From: DAOMOP01 sp035444405
GTDB lineage: Bacteria; Pseudomonadota; Gammaproteobacteria; Burkholderiales; Rhodocyclaceae
Direction of reading: 5' to 3'
Assembly: GCA_035444405.1 (NCBI GenBank)
Contig: DAOMOP010000196.1
Span: forward strand, 1 to 7,525
DNA length: 7,525 bases
In this document: one piece after another, positions 6,075-7,525 of the stretch
How positions within the stretch are numbered: position 1 is the first letter of the stretch
Layout: each line of letters begins with the position of its first letter
Position numbers and translations under genes: made by a program
Notes under the pieces: model-generated
The model's input: the letters and a program-made list of their open reading frames with translations, nothing else
What the model was told of the DNA's origin: nothing
Database searches by the model: none

Positions 6075-7274
6075 ATGAGTGACCTGAAAGCAGCGCTGGA
6101 TTTGATCAAGCGCGGAGCCGACGAACTGTTGGTCGAATCGGAGCTGGTCGAGCGTCTTGCATCCGGGCGGCCCTTGCGCGTGAAGGCGGGTTTCGACCCG
6201 ACGGCACCCGACCTGCATCTGGGTCATACCGTGCTGATCAACAAGCTGAGGCACTTCCAGGAGCTCGGCCACCAGATCATGTTTCTCATCGGTGATTTCA
6301 CCGGCATGATCGGCGACCCGTCGGGAAAGAACGCGACGCGCCCCCCGCTTTCGCGCGAGCAGATTCTCGAAAACGCTCGCACCTACGAGGAGCAGGTGTT
6401 CAAGATCCTCGATGCGGAGAAGACCGAGATCTGCTTCAACTCGACCTGGATGGAAGCGCTCGGCGCGGCGGGCATGATCCGGCTCGCCTCGCAGCACACC
6501 GTGGCGCGCATGCTCGAACGCGACGATTTCGCAAAACGTTACGCGAGCGGACAGTCGATCGCGATCCACGAATTCCTCTACCCGCTGTGCCAGGGTTACG
6601 ATTCGGTGGCGATGCGCGCCGACGTCGAACTCGGCGGCACCGACCAGAAATTCAACCTGCTGGTCGGTCGCGAGCTGCAGCGGCATTACGGACAGCCGTC
6701 GCAGTGCGTGCTGACCATGCCCTTGCTCGAAGGTCTGGATGGCGTGAACAAGATGTCCAAGTCGCTGGGCAATTACATCGGGATCTCCGAGCCGCCGCGC
6801 GAGATATTCGGCAAGGTCATGTCGGTGTCCGACGAGCTGATGTGGCGCTACTACGAGCTCTTGTCGTTCCGCTCGGCCGCCGAAATCGCGCAGTTCCGCC
6901 AGGAGGTCGAGCAAGGACGAAATCCGCGTGACGTCAAGGTGCTTTTGGCGCAGGAGCTGGTGGCACGTTTCCACGATCAGCGCGCGGCCGCCGACGCGCT
7001 GGCCGAGTTCGAGGCGCGTTTTCAGCGCGGCGTTCTCCCCGAAGACCTGCCAGAGGTCGTCGTGACGGTTGGAGCTTCCGGATTGGGGATTGCGCAGGTT
7101 CTCAAGCAGGCGGGGCTGACCGGCAGCACGTCAGAGTCGATGCGAATGATCGAGCAGGGTGCGGTGCGCCTGAATGGCGAGCGGGTGGACGACCGGGCTG
7201 CACTGCTGCAGCCTGGTCAGACCGTGGTGTTGCAGGTCGGCAAGCGCAAGTTTGCGTCGGTCGTGTTGGCGTGA
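6075..7274 (+). CDS. tyrS: Tyrosyl-tRNA synthetase (KMSKS/TyrZ-like subtype)
   Basis: TyrRS activates tyrosine with ATP and charges tRNA-Tyr in the cytoplasm; it is a class I synthetase acting as a homodimer. The 399 residues contain the Rossmann catalytic domain with AGFDPTAPDLHLGH, where HLGH at 48-51 is the HIGH motif. FLIGDFTGMIGDPSGK, the tyrosine-pocket region VELGGTDQKFN and KMSKS at 226-230 follow. An S4 RNA-binding domain closes the protein (about 337-399, with SMRMIEQGAVRLNGERV). HLGH plus KMSKS places it in the TyrZ-like subtype rather than the E. coli TyrS subtype, which has KFGKT. The ATG at 6075 has GGAG (6065-6068) 6 bases upstream. Its start shares a CATG palindrome with a possible minus-strand ATG, which is judged unused. 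It is divergent from the M23 gene, and a probable stable-RNA promoter follows it. Confidence 0.99.
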   Translation: MSDLKAALDLIKRGADELLVESELVERLASGRPLRVKAGFDPTAPDLHLGHTVLINKLRHFQELGHQIMFLIGDFTGMIGDPSGKNATRPPLSREQILENARTYEEQVFKILDAEKTEICFNSTWMEALGAAGMIRLASQHTVARMLERDDFAKRYASGQSIAIHEFLYPLCQGYDSVAMRADVELGGTDQKFNLLVGRELQRHYGQPSQCVLTMPLLEGLDGVNKMSKSLGNYIGISEPPREIFGKVMSVSDELMWRYYELLSFRSAAEIAQFRQEVEQGRNPRDVKVLLAQELVARFHDQRAAADALAEFEARFQRGVLPEDLPEVVVTVGASGLGIAQVLKQAGLTGSTSESMRMIEQGAVRLNGERVDDRAALLQPGQTVVLQVGKRKFASVVLA

Positions 7275-7283
7275 TGAAGTGCA

Positions 7284-7305
7284 AGCGACGGAGCGGTCGC
7301 TCCTT
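7284..7305 (+). terminator. Weak terminator-like hairpin after tyrS
   Basis: AGCGAC (7284-7289) pairs with GTCGCT (7296-7301), or alternatively GGAGC (7290-7294) with GCTCC (7299-7303). The hairpin lies 9 bases after the tyrS stop but is followed only by TTGGG, so termination would be weak or need Rho. A further small stem, TGACT/AGTCA, is at 7335-7350. No gene or recognisable RNA is seen between 7275 and 7471. Confidence 0.25.
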
Positions 7306-7471
7306 GGGTGCGGTGGCCTGGCTGTCGTGTGTAATGACTTAGCGGAGTCAGGCTCCGGCGGGGTGCGGACCGCTTTGGCTGAAAGTCGAGGGCGCAGGCG
7401 GCGGCAGTGGCTGCGTGTCCCGGTCGGGTAGCGCTCACTGTCGGCCGGCCCAGGAACTTGCTACGAGGCAG

Positions 7472-7506
7472 TTGACAGTGTGGTGTTGGTGTTTATAATG
7501 CGCGGC
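7472..7506 (+). promoter_or_regulatory. Consensus sigma70 promoter with GC-rich discriminator, probably for a stable-RNA operon
   Basis: TTGACA (7472-7477) and TATAAT (7494-7499) match the sigma70 consensus at all twelve positions, with a 16-base spacer. GCGCGGC follows, a GC-rich discriminator of the kind found at rRNA and tRNA promoters under stringent (ppGpp) control. The start should fall near 7506. The transcript runs off the window after about 20 bases, so its identity is not visible. Perfect hexamers are rare in this GC-rich setting, so chance is unlikely. An rRNA operon is the favoured inference, with a tRNA operon or a highly expressed protein gene as alternatives. Confidence 0.78.
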
Positions 7507-7525
7507 TCTTTGGCGCTGCGGGGTT

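Noticed and set aside
6002..6109. 36-codon N-terminal extension of the M23 peptidase frame, including an ATG sharing CATG with the tyrS start
   Set aside because: It would overlap the tyrS coding region and place the candidate promoter inside the gene. The start at 6001 directly precedes the basic/hydrophobic anchor and has a better upstream context.
6036..6974. Minus-strand open frame of 312 codons opposite tyrS
   Set aside because: It runs through the conserved tyrS catalytic core, has shadow-type composition, and would collide with the divergent promoter region.

Overview
The window is high-GC chromosomal DNA coding for housekeeping proteins. The proteins and gene neighbourhoods (short-form HisG, MurA next to hisG, argC near erpA, an M23 peptidase divergent from a KMSKS-type tyrS) point to a betaproteobacterium, most likely of the Azoarcus/Thauera (Rhodocyclales) type. 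That placement is inferred from sequence character, not from a search. I see no insertion sequence, prophage, CRISPR array, toxin-antitoxin pair or defence system.

Left part (1-2868): the C-terminal 101 codons of murA (peptidoglycan precursor synthesis) run in from the left edge. A convergent minus-strand gene, rnk (774-364), encodes a GreA/GreB-like regulator of RNA polymerase. Across a 136-base divergent gap lies the pair hisG-hisD on the plus strand. These encode the first and last enzymes of histidine synthesis and overlap by an ATGA. No hisC, hisB or other his gene follows. The rnk/hisG gap holds a bulged 13-bp hairpin which, read on the minus strand, is followed by a T-rich tract. It looks like an intrinsic terminator inside the rnk leader.

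Middle part (2869-4663): argC (arginine synthesis) has its own likely promoter and a clear ribosome binding site. After a 142-base leader rich in small inverted repeats comes erpA, an A-type iron-sulfur carrier. It ends at a perfect 32-base palindrome followed by a T-rich stretch, a strong intrinsic terminator lying between convergent genes.

Right part (4664-7525): a membrane-anchored M23 endopeptidase of MepM type (minus strand) and tyrS (plus strand) diverge from a short region where two promoters appear to overlap. The last 251 bases hold no gene. They end in a sigma70 promoter matching both consensus hexamers exactly (TTGACA, 16 bp, TATAAT), followed by a GC-rich discriminator. This is what is expected of a stable-RNA (rRNA or tRNA) operon starting just beyond the right edge.

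The genes are individually ordinary. The points that merit a second look are regulatory (the rnk leader hairpin, the erpA leader, the overlapping divergent promoters, the terminal consensus promoter) and organisational (a his pair without hisC, and rnk placed between murA and hisG). I did not find an undescribed biological system here.
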